Shown here: positions 1 through 7,223 of the stretch, in pieces | How positions within the stretch are numbered: position 1 is the stretch's first letter | Layout of the letters: every line of letters starts with the position of its first letter | Assembly: GCA_016296675.1 (NCBI GenBank) | Contig: JAEDIV010000040.1 | Span: forward strand, 1-17,709 | Direction: 5' to 3' | From: Clostridia bacterium | Lineage (GTDB): Bacteria; Bacillota; Clostridia; Christensenellales; Aristaeellaceae | Length of the DNA: 17,709 nt | Notes under the pieces: model-generated | Database searches by the model: none | The model's input: the letters and a program-made list of their open reading frames with translations, nothing else | Told to the model about the DNA's origin: nothing | Made by a program: the position numbers and the translations under genes

Positions 1-631
1 CCTTTGTGATAGCGCGCCTGTGATTGCCCACACCCGAACCGGGCTGGATCCCAACGTCGGACAATTGTATGCTTACGCCTACGCGTTTGGACGATCGCGC
101 GGCCAGCGCGTCAATGCATATGATTACGCGGGGTTTGACTGCGGAAACGATGGATTTCACGCTTTCCATGGTTTCAATGCCGGTCACGCCCAAAACGCCC
201 GGACAGATGGCGCATACGCTTGAAAGGCGGTCGTCGGTTTCGTCGGGCAGCTCTTTGAAAAGATGCCGCGTGACCAAAACGCCGTCCGCGGTTTTGGGGC
301 CCAGCGCATCAGGAGTAACCAGGCGGTTTCCGAGTCCTACGATCAGCGCGCTCTCGCCGTTTTCATCCGGCGGCAGAAGCCGCGAGATTTCTTCCGCCAG
401 AATAAGGGCCAGAGCATCATAGGCCATCGGGTCGCGGGTTCTGACGCCCTCGCATTCAAGGGTGATGTATTTTCCCATGGGCTTTGAAAGACTTTCGGCG
501 GATTCTTCCGTTTCAATGATCACCTCTGTGATTACTACGCCGGATTCTTCCCAGCTGGCAATGCTCACGCCCGGAATCTGGCCGGCGGCCTCTGAGGATT
601 CCAAGGCAAGGTCGGTTCGGATCTGTTTCAT
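1..631 (-). CDS. gpr: Germination protease Gpr (spore protease), 3' end missing
   Basis: Gpr degrades the small acid-soluble proteins that coat DNA in dormant spores, and does so during germination. It is made as a zymogen in the forespore (family knowledge, MEROPS A25). The 210 residues visible carry the family signatures: the N-terminal IRTDLALE stretch near the zymogen cleavage region, GNRLVTPDALGP at about 101-112, PGVLGVTGIET at about 144-154, CIDALAAR at 172-179 and GIQPGSGVGN at about 194-203. Asp108 and Asp174 are 66 residues apart, the same spacing as the proposed catalytic Asp127 and Asp193 of the Bacillus megaterium enzyme. The ATG at 631-629 follows AAAAGGAGA by 7 bases. About 100 or more C-terminal residues lie beyond the left edge. 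In Bacillus, spoIIP follows gpr, so spoIIP may lie just outside (inference). Identification is very secure. Confidence 0.96.
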   Translation of the reverse strand, partial: MKQIRTDLALESSEAAGQIPGVSIASWEESGVVITEVIIETEESAESLSKPMGKYITLECEGVRTRDPMAYDALALILAEEISRLLPPDENGESALIVGLGNRLVTPDALGPKTADGVLVTRHLFKELPDETDDRLSSVCAICPGVLGVTGIETMESVKSIVSAVKPRVIICIDALAARSSKRVGVSIQLSDVGIQPGSGVGNHRRAITK

Positions 632-658
632 GGATGCGTCTCCTTTTGTCTTTTTGTC

Positions 659-688
659 TATTTTGCGCAGCCCCATAAAAAAGCATGC
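659..688 (-). promoter_or_regulatory. Candidate forespore (sigma-G/F-type) promoter of gpr
   Basis: On the minus strand, GCATG (684-688) is followed after 18 bases by CAAAATA (659-665). The Bacillus sigma-G consensus is roughly GHATR-N17/18-CATnnTA, so the -35 fits fully and the -10 has one clear mismatch. Transcription would begin about 20 bases before the start codon, just upstream of the ribosome binding site. gpr is a known sigma-F/sigma-G target in Bacillus. The GCATG lies in the palindrome GCATGC. Confidence 0.5.
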
Positions 689-727
689 AAAATGACGCAT
701 TATTATCTCCCATTTTTTGCGCCGGTA

Positions 728-736
728 TGATATAAT
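728..736 (+). promoter_or_regulatory. Extended -10 promoter of the MATE operon
   Basis: TGATATAAT is a perfect extended -10 (TGn plus TATAAT at 731-736), about 29 bases before the MATE start codon. No good -35 is visible at 17 bases (TCCCAT), so recognition would rest on the extended -10. It diverges from the gpr promoter about 40 bases away. Confidence 0.55.
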
Positions 737-764
737 AATGGAAATGCTTTTTTCGGAGGAAGAC

Positions 765-2153
765 ATGCAAAACGAGTTTTCGCGCAAAAGCGCGCTTAAA
801 ATGATAGTTGCGCTTGCGTGGCCGACGGTGCTCGAGCAAATTCTGATAACTGCGGTTTCTTATGTGGATACGGCAATGGTCGGCCGCTACAGCGACAATG
901 CGTCGGCGATTGTCGGCTGCACGATGACTGTAAACTGGCTCATCGGCGGTATTGTTTCGGCAATTGCCGTAGGCTTTTTGTCGTTTATTGCGCGCGCTGT
1001 GGGAGCGAATGAGCATGAACTGGTCAAAAGAGCAGCCGCTCAGGCGACCAGCATGGCGCTGATTTCAGGCATTCTTCTTACGGTCATTGTGCTTCCGATT
1101 GCAAAATTCATTCCCGGCTGGATGAACGCGGATATCGCCATACGGGAAAAAGCGGGCACTTACTTTTTTATCATCTATACACCGATGATTTTCCGTTCTG
1201 CCACCATTATTTATGGCACGGTGCTCAGGGCGGCGGGCGACACAAAAACGCCGATGGTTGTGAACACAGCGACCAACATCATCAATATGGTTTTGAATTT
1301 TTTCATGATTTACGAAACGCGCGCTGTGAGCGTTCTGGGCATGAATCTTACGATTCCGGGCCTCAATCTTGGAACAACAGGCGCGGCGATTGCCAGCGCA
1401 ATTGCTTTTGTCGTCGGCGGGATCTGGAATACTCTTGCTGTTTATAAAAGCAAAATCCTTTCGCCCCGCGGCCTTTCGCTCAAACCCGATCCTGAGATTT
1501 TGAAACCCTGTTTCCGTGTAGCGCTTCCCGCGCTTTTGCAGCGCATTGCGACTTCCTCCGGTTATGTCGCTTTTTCCGGCATGATCAATACGCTGGGCGA
1601 AGCGGCCACCGGCGCGCACACAATTGCCAATACGGCGGAAAGCGCGTTCTATATTCCCGGCTACGGAATGCAGGCGGCGGCTTCGACCTTAATCGGCATG
1701 TCTTACGGCGAAAAGAACGCAAAAAAGATGAAAAGCATCTGCCACATGCTTTTGATTATCGAGGTTCTGGTCATGATTCTCTCCGGAGGCTTCCTGTTCT
1801 TTGGTGCAGAGGCGATTATGCGTATTTTCACAAAGAGTGAGGAAATCATCAGAATCGGAACGACGGTTCTGATGATGGTCGCCGTCTCCGAACCTGCGTA
1901 CGGACTTGCCATTATTATTGAAGGTATTTTCCACGGCGTGGGCGATACGATGTCTACCTTCGTCTACAGCACGGTCGGCATGTGGGGCGTAAGAATTCTC
2001 GGAACGTATATCTTTGTAATTCTGCTCGGCCACGGCCTTATTGCTGCATGGGCATGCATGATCGCGCACAATCTGGTATTGAGTCTGTTATTGTCGATCC
2101 GCTATATCCGCGGCAAGTGGAATCCGCTTGCGCGTGCATCCCAGGCACCGTAA
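765..2153 (+). CDS. MATE family multidrug/cation exporter
   Basis: This is a 462-residue integral membrane protein of the MatE family (NorM/DinF-like), expected to export organic cations or drugs in exchange for Na+ or H+. About twelve hydrophobic segments fall into two homologous halves. Characteristic stretches include AWPTVLEQ near residue 18, VDTAMVGR near 34, the repeated half-start near residue 255 (ALPALLQRI) and VLRAAGDTKTP near 155. Length is normal for the family (about 450). I chose the ATG at 765 because CGGAGGAAG sits just upstream. An in-frame ATG at 738 lies between the -10 and that site and is unlikely. The stop overlaps the ribosome binding site of the next gene, 13 bases on, so the two are one operon. 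The substrate cannot be told from the sequence. Confidence 0.92.
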   Translation: MQNEFSRKSALKMIVALAWPTVLEQILITAVSYVDTAMVGRYSDNASAIVGCTMTVNWLIGGIVSAIAVGFLSFIARAVGANEHELVKRAAAQATSMALISGILLTVIVLPIAKFIPGWMNADIAIREKAGTYFFIIYTPMIFRSATIIYGTVLRAAGDTKTPMVVNTATNIINMVLNFFMIYETRAVSVLGMNLTIPGLNLGTTGAAIASAIAFVVGGIWNTLAVYKSKILSPRGLSLKPDPEILKPCFRVALPALLQRIATSSGYVAFSGMINTLGEAATGAHTIANTAESAFYIPGYGMQAAASTLIGMSYGEKNAKKMKSICHMLLIIEVLVMILSGGFLFFGAEAIMRIFTKSEEIIRIGTTVLMMVAVSEPAYGLAIIIEGIFHGVGDTMSTFVYSTVGMWGVRILGTYIFVILLGHGLIAAWACMIAHNLVLSLLLSIRYIRGKWNPLARASQAP

Positions 2154-2165
2154 AGGAGAAAAAAT

Positions 2166-3116
2166 GTGAAAGCGTTTACAGTTCAGAAGGAAGACGACGG
2201 GCGCAGGCTGGACAAATGGATCAAGTCCCATGTGCCGGCGCTCAACAATGCGCTTGTTCAGAAGTTTCTGCGTTTGAAGCGCATAAAGCGAAATGGAAAA
2301 CCGGCGCATGCAGACGACAGGCTTATGGCGGGCGATGAACTGAACTTCTATATCGAAGATGAGTTTTTTGCGCCTGTTCAGAAAAAGGACAAGCTGCTTG
2401 ATAAGTTCATTTACAGCGTCAATATCGTTTATGAAGATGAAAATATCCTTTTGCTCGACAAAAAGCCCGGCCTTCTCTGTCATCCGGATGAGAATGAGAA
2501 GGTGAATACGCTTTTGACCCATGCAAGGGCATACCTTTATCAAAAAGGCGAAATGAAAGACGGCGGCTTTCAGCCTGTGCTGGTCAACCGCATCGACCGG
2601 TTTACCGGCGGAATCGTCATATGTGCAAAAACGGAAGAGGCCATGCATATCCTGTCGGATAAAATCCGGACGCATGAAATTGAGAAGGCATATCTGTGCC
2701 TTGCGGAGGGAAGGATTCAGCCGCCGGGCGGAACGCTGAAAGGATATATCGTGAAAACGCCGGGCAAAAGCCGCGTGCGCGTTTCAAAAACACAGGTTCC
2801 GTCGGGACAGTATGCGGAAACAATCTATAAAACGCTTTCCTTTGACAAAGGCAGGTCGCTTGTCGAATGCGTGCTGGTCACGGGACGCACGCATCAGATC
2901 CGCGCCCAGCTTTCCGACATCGGCCATCCGCTCTGGGGAGACACCGCTTATGGCGCGAAACCCGACGGCGAAAGACATTATCAGGCGCTGTATTCCTACA
3001 AAATCACCTTCCGCTTTGCAACCGATGCGGGCGCGCTTTCATATCTCAACAATAAAAGCATGTATGTGAAAAATGTGCCGTTTGCCAGGAATTTCAGGGG
3101 ATGGACCGGCGAATAA
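2166..3116 (+). CDS. RluA-family 23S rRNA-type pseudouridine synthase with S4 domain
   Basis: The protein has 316 residues. An N-terminal S4 RNA-binding domain (about 1-65, with DGRRLDKWIK) is followed by the RluA catalytic domain. The catalytic motif NRIDRFTGG (141-149) supplies the nucleophilic Asp144. The usual HRLD is NRID here, as in many clostridial RluC/D-like proteins. RTHQIRAQLSDIGHPLWGDTAYGA near the C-terminus is the second family signature. It should isomerise specific uridines in rRNA, but the exact site (RluC, RluD or other) cannot be assigned. Translation starts at GTG 2166: the preceding ATG at 2164 is followed at once by TGA. AAAGGAG overlaps the stop codon of the MATE gene, and a strong terminator follows. 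Confidence 0.92.
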   Translation: MKAFTVQKEDDGRRLDKWIKSHVPALNNALVQKFLRLKRIKRNGKPAHADDRLMAGDELNFYIEDEFFAPVQKKDKLLDKFIYSVNIVYEDENILLLDKKPGLLCHPDENEKVNTLLTHARAYLYQKGEMKDGGFQPVLVNRIDRFTGGIVICAKTEEAMHILSDKIRTHEIEKAYLCLAEGRIQPPGGTLKGYIVKTPGKSRVRVSKTQVPSGQYAETIYKTLSFDKGRSLVECVLVTGRTHQIRAQLSDIGHPLWGDTAYGAKPDGERHYQALYSYKITFRFATDAGALSYLNNKSMYVKNVPFARNFRGWTGE

Positions 3117-3129
3117 GCAGGTTTTGCAC

Positions 3130-3170
3130 AAAAAACACGGACAATTGTGTTTGTCCGTGTTTTTTTGTAT
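3130..3170 (+). terminator. Rho-independent terminator after the RluA-family gene
   Basis: A stem at 3130-3144 pairs with 3151-3165 (core ACACGGACAA/TTGTCCGTGT) around a 6-base loop. It is followed by a T-rich tail (TTTTTTTGTATTTTTT). It closes the MATE-pseudouridine synthase operon before spo0A. Confidence 0.93.
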
Positions 3171-3238
3171 TTTTTATACATATGTTGGAAAGATGGTGAA
3201 TATATGTAATTGAGAATAATGAAAACGGAGGATGGATT

Positions 3239-4015
3239 ATGGATAAAATCAGCGTGCTGATTGTAGATGATAACCAGACGCTTGTAAGGCTGATGGTGGA
3301 TTTTCTTTCAAGAAAGCAGGATATAGAGATCGTAGGAACGGCGAAAGACGGCATGGAGGCGGTGGACTTGATCGCGTCGGTTGTTCCGGATGTCGTTTTA
3401 ATGGATATTGTGATGCCCAGAATGGACGGCTTCGGCGCGCTGGATGCGCTCTCGCGCATGAACCTTGGAAAAAGGCCGCGCGTGATCATGGTTACCGGGC
3501 TTACGCGCGACGATTTTATCGCGCGCGCCATGAACATGGGCGCGGACTATTATATGATCAAGCCCTTTGACATGCATGCGCTCTATACGCGTATCCGTGA
3601 GGTTGCAAATCAAAATGATATTACAGCTTATGCAGGCGACGAAGCCGTTCTGCCAGCGGGCGAAATCACCATCGATGAAAAGGTGACCAATATTTTTCTT
3701 TCCATCGGAATCCCTGCCCACATCAAAGGCTATGCCTATCTTCGGGAAGCCGTCCGGATGGTGGTGGAGGACCACGATGTGATCAACCGAATCACAAAGG
3801 AACTCTATCCCGGTATCGCAAAGCGTTTTTCAACCACTTCCAGCAAAGTCGAGCGGGCCATGCGCCACGCAATCGAAGTTGCCTGGAGCCGCGGCCGCCT
3901 CGACAGCGTAAACCGCATCTACGGCTACAAAGTCTTTTCGGCTGAGGACAAGCCCACAAACGGAGAGTTTATCGCGCTGATTGCGGACAAAGTGAGCATG
4001 CGACAAAGCGCATAA
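3239..4015 (+). CDS. spo0A: Spo0A, master response regulator of sporulation
   Basis: The protein has 258 residues with a full two-domain structure. The receiver domain (about 1-120) has acidic pocket Asp10/Asp11, phosphoacceptor Asp55 in VVLMDIVMP, Thr86 and Lys108. The C-terminal Spo0A DNA-binding domain (about 150-255) contains the near-invariant recognition segment SSKVERAMRHAIEVAWSRG (201-219) and SIGIPAHIKGYAYLR. Phosphorylated Spo0A binds 0A boxes and switches the cell into sporulation. The ATG follows CGGAGGATGGATT. The gene stands alone between two terminators, with rluA upstream. In many spore formers spoIVB is immediately upstream, and it is not here. I find no convincing sigma-H promoter or 0A box in the 68 bases between the upstream terminator and the start. 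Identification is very secure. Confidence 0.98.
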   Translation: MDKISVLIVDDNQTLVRLMVDFLSRKQDIEIVGTAKDGMEAVDLIASVVPDVVLMDIVMPRMDGFGALDALSRMNLGKRPRVIMVTGLTRDDFIARAMNMGADYYMIKPFDMHALYTRIREVANQNDITAYAGDEAVLPAGEITIDEKVTNIFLSIGIPAHIKGYAYLREAVRMVVEDHDVINRITKELYPGIAKRFSTTSSKVERAMRHAIEVAWSRGRLDSVNRIYGYKVFSAEDKPTNGEFIALIADKVSMRQSA

Positions 4016-4062
4016 AAGAACCGACGCTATTGATTACAAATAGCGTCGGTTCTTTTATGCGT
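4008..4062. terminator. Bidirectional terminator shared by spo0A and the AI-2E-family gene
   Basis: 4009-4029 pairs perfectly with 4041-4061 (21 Watson-Crick pairs, plus a G.T closing pair), around an 11-base loop. The A-rich left arm and T-rich right arm (AAAAGAA / TTCTTTT) make it work in both directions. The TAA of spo0A (4013-4015) and the TAA of the convergent gene (4057-4055) both lie inside the stem, at mirror positions. Confidence 0.92.
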
Positions 4063-5272
4063 TTTCTACCTGCGTCTCAGAGGAAGGTTCTTCGGGTGCG
4101 GATGGCGCTTGCTTGGGCGGCGTTTGAGCTTCTTCCGCCTGTTTTTTCTTCTCTTCTGAAATTTTCAGGCGCTTATCGATGATTTCAGAATAGATCGTGG
4201 AGAGGAGGGCGAATATCGGAACGCCGAGAATCATGCCGGCGATTCCGAACATGCGGCCGCCGACGACGATGGAGACAAGGACCCAGAAGGGGGAGAGACC
4301 TGTGGTGTCGCCGAAGAGCACGGGTTTGATGACGTTTCCGTCGATCTGCTGAAGGACGACGGTAAAGATGGCAAAGCCGACGACGAGAGAGGGCTTGACC
4401 AGAAGCACGATGACGGCTGCCAGAATGCCGCCGGCGATCGGGCCGAAGGTGGGCACAAAGTTAAATACGCCCAGCATTACGGACAGAAGAAGCGCGTAGG
4501 GGCATTTGAAAATACTCAGGAAAATGAAATTGATGCCTGCGATGATGAACGCATCCAGGAGATTGCTGCCCAGAAAGCGCATGGTGATGGTGTCGCCGCG
4601 CTCAATGATTTCGTTGAGCCTGTGTGCTTTTTGTTCGCCCAATACGACTTTCTCAAGCTTCATCATGCCCTTTTTCAGGTTCTTTCTGTCAAGAAGCGCG
4701 TAAATGGACATGGCCAATACGATGATCATGCTGAACAAGTGGCTGCCGAGCTGATAGAACAGGTCGATAAGCTGCTGATAGTTGCTGGTCATCCACTGCA
4801 TGATGGATGCGAGCACTTCGTTGCTCGAGCCGATCAATTCATCGACATTGATTTCAATAAAGTCGATCTTTTCGGCATATTTTGCGATGAAGCCTTTGAT
4901 GGATTCGATGTATGCGCTGCTGTTGGCCATGAATTCGGTAAGGCTTTCAAAGGTCTGGGGAATCAGCAGAATCAAAAGGAAATAGATAATCAGAAACAGA
5001 AAAAGCACTGTAGAAATACCGGCTATATGAACGCGCAGTTTTTCGCTTTTCAGCTTTTTCAAAAGCTTTTTCTCCATAAAGCGCGCAAACGGCCGTAAAA
5101 CGTAGGCAAGAATCAAGCCGCCGGTGACCGGGGAGAGATAATATTTGACAGAGGTTAGCCAGCTGCGAATATGGTTGAGATTATTCAGCAGGGTAAAGGA
5201 TACGGCGGCGGCAATGGCAATCAGGATGCCGGATACGACCATACGGTGATTGATATGCTTATCAAGCTTCAC
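4055..5272 (-). CDS. AI-2E family transporter (PerM/YtvI-like permease)
   Basis: The protein has 405 residues and belongs to the AI-2E transporter family (formerly UPF0118/DUF20). Several hydrophobic segments flank a long central soluble region (about 115-190). The family hallmark near residue 280 reads VFNFVPTFGPIAGG. Members have been linked to autoinducer-2 export or Na+/H+ antiport, and the substrate here is unknown. The C-terminal ~35 residues are a charged, Pro/Glu/Gln-rich tail (KKKQAEEAQTPPKQ...) that is probably cytoplasmic and disordered. The start is GTG at 5272, with GAGGTG about 10 bases upstream. It is monocistronic, diverges from the isomerase operon and converges with spo0A. 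Confidence 0.9.
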   Translation of the reverse strand: MKLDKHINHRMVVSGILIAIAAAVSFTLLNNLNHIRSWLTSVKYYLSPVTGGLILAYVLRPFARFMEKKLLKKLKSEKLRVHIAGISTVLFLFLIIYFLLILLIPQTFESLTEFMANSSAYIESIKGFIAKYAEKIDFIEINVDELIGSSNEVLASIMQWMTSNYQQLIDLFYQLGSHLFSMIIVLAMSIYALLDRKNLKKGMMKLEKVVLGEQKAHRLNEIIERGDTITMRFLGSNLLDAFIIAGINFIFLSIFKCPYALLLSVMLGVFNFVPTFGPIAGGILAAVIVLLVKPSLVVGFAIFTVVLQQIDGNVIKPVLFGDTTGLSPFWVLVSIVVGGRMFGIAGMILGVPIFALLSTIYSEIIDKRLKISEEKKKQAEEAQTPPKQAPSAPEEPSSETQVENA

Positions 5273-5311
5273 AGGCGGTTTTCACCTCGCGTTTCTTTTG
5301 AGTTCTTTCCT

Positions 5312-5340
5312 ATTATAACAGGAGCGTTCAGGCCTTGCAA
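5312..5340 (-). promoter_or_regulatory. Sigma-A-type promoter of the AI-2E-family gene
   Basis: On the minus strand, TTGCAA (5335-5340), a 17-base spacer and TATAAT (5312-5317), with the extended -10 dinucleotide TG one base before the -10. The start codon is about 40 bases downstream. Confidence 0.7.
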
Positions 5341-5379
5341 GGGGCGTTGACTTAAATTTGGCAAAAAAGCTTATGGGCG

Positions 5380-5407
5380 TTGACAACCATGGGAATTTTT
5401 TTATAAT
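5380..5407 (+). promoter_or_regulatory. Consensus sigma-A promoter of the isomerase operon
   Basis: TTGACA (5380-5385), a 16-base spacer and TATAAT (5402-5407) match both consensus hexamers exactly. The start codon at 5439 is about 25 bases after the predicted transcription start, with AAAGGAGAGG at 5423-5432 between them. This is the strongest-looking promoter in the window. Confidence 0.85.
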
Positions 5408-5438
5408 AAAAGCATGCATGTGAAAGGAGAGGAAAGCT

Positions 5439-6194
5439 ATGCGCCCTTCTGTCGTGATTCCTTGCTTTTTTAAAGATGTTCCGTTTGATTCGTCTGTTGA
5501 ACGGATTTCCCAAATCGGCTATGACGCCTGCGAACTTTGGGGATGGAAAGGGATGGATCTTGCATCCTGCAAAGCGGCGCTGAGCAAAAACGGGGTCGAG
5601 CTTATCAGCCTTTGCACGACGGATTTCCGCTTGAATGATCCGGCATATTCGGATGCATGGATGAAAGGGCTTCTTGAGTCGATCGACGCTGCGCATGCGC
5701 TGGGCGCAAAGAAACTGATCACCCAGGTGGGGCAGGACACAGGCGCTAACAGAGCGTTTCAGAGGAAATGCATTGTCTCTACCCTAAAAAAGGCTGCGCC
5801 TATTTTGGAAGAAAACGGTATCACGCTCATGATTGAGCCGCTCAATACGCTTTTTGACCACAAGGGCTATTTCCTCTGGTCGAGCGCGGAAGCGTTTGAC
5901 ATGATAAAGGAAATAAACAGTCCCTGTGTGAAAGTGGTGTTTGACATTTACCATCAGCAGGTGATGGAAGGAAATATCATAAACAATATCCTGAACAATC
6001 TGGATCTGATTGCGCATCTTCATGCGGCGGGTCATCCGGGAAGAACCGATCTTTTTCTTGGTGAAAGCGATTACCGCGTGATTTTTGACCGCATCGATAA
6101 AGCTGGCTACCGTGGCGCATGCGGCCTTGAATACCATCCGTCGATGGATGCGGAGGAAAGCCTTAGAAAGGCGAAGGAAATCTATTTTTCCTAA
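5439..6194 (+). CDS. TIM-barrel sugar isomerase/epimerase (hydroxypyruvate isomerase-like)
   Basis: The protein has 251 residues and belongs to the AP endonuclease 2-like TIM-barrel superfamily (hydroxypyruvate isomerase / ketose 3-epimerase branch). The four metal ligands of that fold can be placed at Glu133 (MIEPLNT), Asp169 (VVFDIYHQQ), His195 (AHLHAAGHPGR) and Glu231 (CGLEYHP). Their spacing (36, 26, 36) is close to that of characterised ketose 3-epimerases. The stretches EPLNT, YH.Q...G, GHPGR and GE.DY resemble hydroxypyruvate isomerases most. The substrate is not certain: it could be hydroxypyruvate, a ketose or an inositol-pathway intermediate. It is first in a three-gene operon whose other members do not point to a sugar pathway. 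The ATG follows AAAGGAGAGG. Confidence 0.85.
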   Translation: MRPSVVIPCFFKDVPFDSSVERISQIGYDACELWGWKGMDLASCKAALSKNGVELISLCTTDFRLNDPAYSDAWMKGLLESIDAAHALGAKKLITQVGQDTGANRAFQRKCIVSTLKKAAPILEENGITLMIEPLNTLFDHKGYFLWSSAEAFDMIKEINSPCVKVVFDIYHQQVMEGNIINNILNNLDLIAHLHAAGHPGRTDLFLGESDYRVIFDRIDKAGYRGACGLEYHPSMDAEESLRKAKEIYFS

Positions 6195-6206
6195 AGGGAT
6201 ATACAT

Positions 6207-6728
6207 ATGAAACGGCTGATTTGTTTTCTTTTGTGCCTTCTGCTTATTGCTCCAGCATTTTCGGAGGATGCGCCCGTCAACTCCTTTGCCTGCGACTGCG
6301 GATTCGACGCGGAAAAGAACGAAAGCTGCAGCTGCTTTCTTCAGGAAGGCGACATCGGGCCGTTTGTAAACGGCGTGATCGTGCTTCTGAAAGAAAGAGG
6401 ATATCTTGCCCAGCAGCATGCAAGAGGCGTGTTTGATGCGGAAGTGACCGAGGCGGTAAAGCGATTTCAATACGATGTCGATCTTGCCGAAACCGGTGTT
6501 CTGGATCATGAAACGCTTTCCTATCTTCTTCTTTATGGGGTTTTTGATGAGACGCTTCTCTTTTCTGACGAAGATGTACTTTTGTGGGTTCCGACAGATG
6601 GCGGAGACAAACTGCACAAAAGCAAGTATTGTTCAGAAATGATTGCGCCAAGAAAGATTTCTGAAAGGAATGCGCTTTTAATGAGCATTGAAAAATGCGA
6701 GCATTGCTTTGGGGAGGATTGCAAATGA
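6207..6728 (+). CDS. Secreted protein: peptidoglycan-binding fold plus His/Cys metal-site domain
   Basis: The protein has 173 residues. Residues 1-19 are a signal peptide (KR, then a Leu/Ile-rich core, likely cleaved after APAFS). A Cys-rich linker follows, with Cys29, Cys31, Cys41 and Cys43. Residues about 46-108 match a PG_binding_1 domain: GDIGPFVNGVIVLLKERGYL, then GVFDAEVTEAVKRFQ and GVLDHETL. Residues about 125-170 (LWVPTDGGDKLHKSKYC...KISERNALL...CEHC) resemble the small Ada-like metal-binding module of many secreted nuclease or hydrolase proteins. Its ligands would be His137, Cys142, Cys164 and Cys167. The role is probably at the cell wall; no catalytic domain is visible. It lies 12 bases after the isomerase gene and overlaps the next gene by 4 bases. 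Domain calls rest on pattern recognition only. Confidence 0.78.
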   Translation: MKRLICFLLCLLLIAPAFSEDAPVNSFACDCGFDAEKNESCSCFLQEGDIGPFVNGVIVLLKERGYLAQQHARGVFDAEVTEAVKRFQYDVDLAETGVLDHETLSYLLLYGVFDETLLFSDEDVLLWVPTDGGDKLHKSKYCSEMIAPRKISERNALLMSIEKCEHCFGEDCK

Positions 6729-7186
6729 CGAAACGCTGGCAGGATTCATATACTGAGCAGGTGCAGATCCTGATGCCTGAGCATATCAACGGCGCAAACC
6801 GCCTGTTCGGCGGAAAACTGCTTGCATGGATTGACGTTGTTGCGGCAGTTACGGCAAGAAGACATTCGGGGTATGATGTGACTACTGCGTGCGTGGATCA
6901 TCTGCAGTTTCTTGCGCCTGCGCACATGAACGACACCGTGCTTTTGACCGGGCGCGTCACCTGGACAGGCAGAACCAGTATGGAAGTCCGCGTGGATACG
7001 TATACGGAAACCAAGGGCATTCGCAAGCATGTCAACCGCGCCTATCTGGTGATGGTCGCCATTGACGAAAACGAAAATCCTGCGCCCGTTCCATCCCTTC
7101 TGTTGGAAACGCAGGAGGACAGAATCGAGTGGCAGGAAGCGGAAAAAAGGAAGCAGGAGAGAAGCAAAAAACGTGCAGAGGCGTAA
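6725..7186 (+). CDS. Acyl-CoA thioesterase, hotdog fold (YkhA/YciA-like)
   Basis: The protein has 153 residues and a single hotdog domain. The conserved core reads NRLFGGKLLAWID (25-37), then TACVDHLQFLAPAHMNDTV (about 54-72) and GRTSMEVRVD (82-91). These are the hallmarks of the cytosolic acyl-CoA thioesterase group that hydrolyses acyl-CoA to free acid and CoA. The C-terminal ~25 residues are a highly charged helix (EWQEAEKRKQERSKKR). The start ATG at 6725 overlaps the TGA of the secreted-protein gene (ATGA), and GGGGAGGATT lies upstream within that gene. This implies translational coupling. The gene ends inside its own terminator. Confidence 0.9.
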   Translation: MTKRWQDSYTEQVQILMPEHINGANRLFGGKLLAWIDVVAAVTARRHSGYDVTTACVDHLQFLAPAHMNDTVLLTGRVTWTGRTSMEVRVDTYTETKGIRKHVNRAYLVMVAIDENENPAPVPSLLLETQEDRIEWQEAEKRKQERSKKRAEA

Positions 7187-7201
7187 TCTGCGCGTTTTTT
7201 A
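7165..7201 (+). terminator. Terminator of the isomerase-thioesterase operon
   Basis: Stem ACGTGCAGA (7171-7179) pairs with TCTGCGCGT (7187-7195), with one G.T pair and a 7-base loop. It is preceded by six A and followed by TTTTTTATT. The thioesterase stop codon (7184-7186) falls in the loop. Confidence 0.85.
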
Positions 7202-7223
7202 TTCCTTTTTTTGAGGAATTGTC

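Noticed and set aside
3181..3238. Possible sigma-H promoter (GGTGAATAT) before spo0A
   Set aside because: The -10-like string fits, but nothing resembling the -35 RNAGGAWWW lies 11-12 bases upstream. A second GAAT also lacks a partner.
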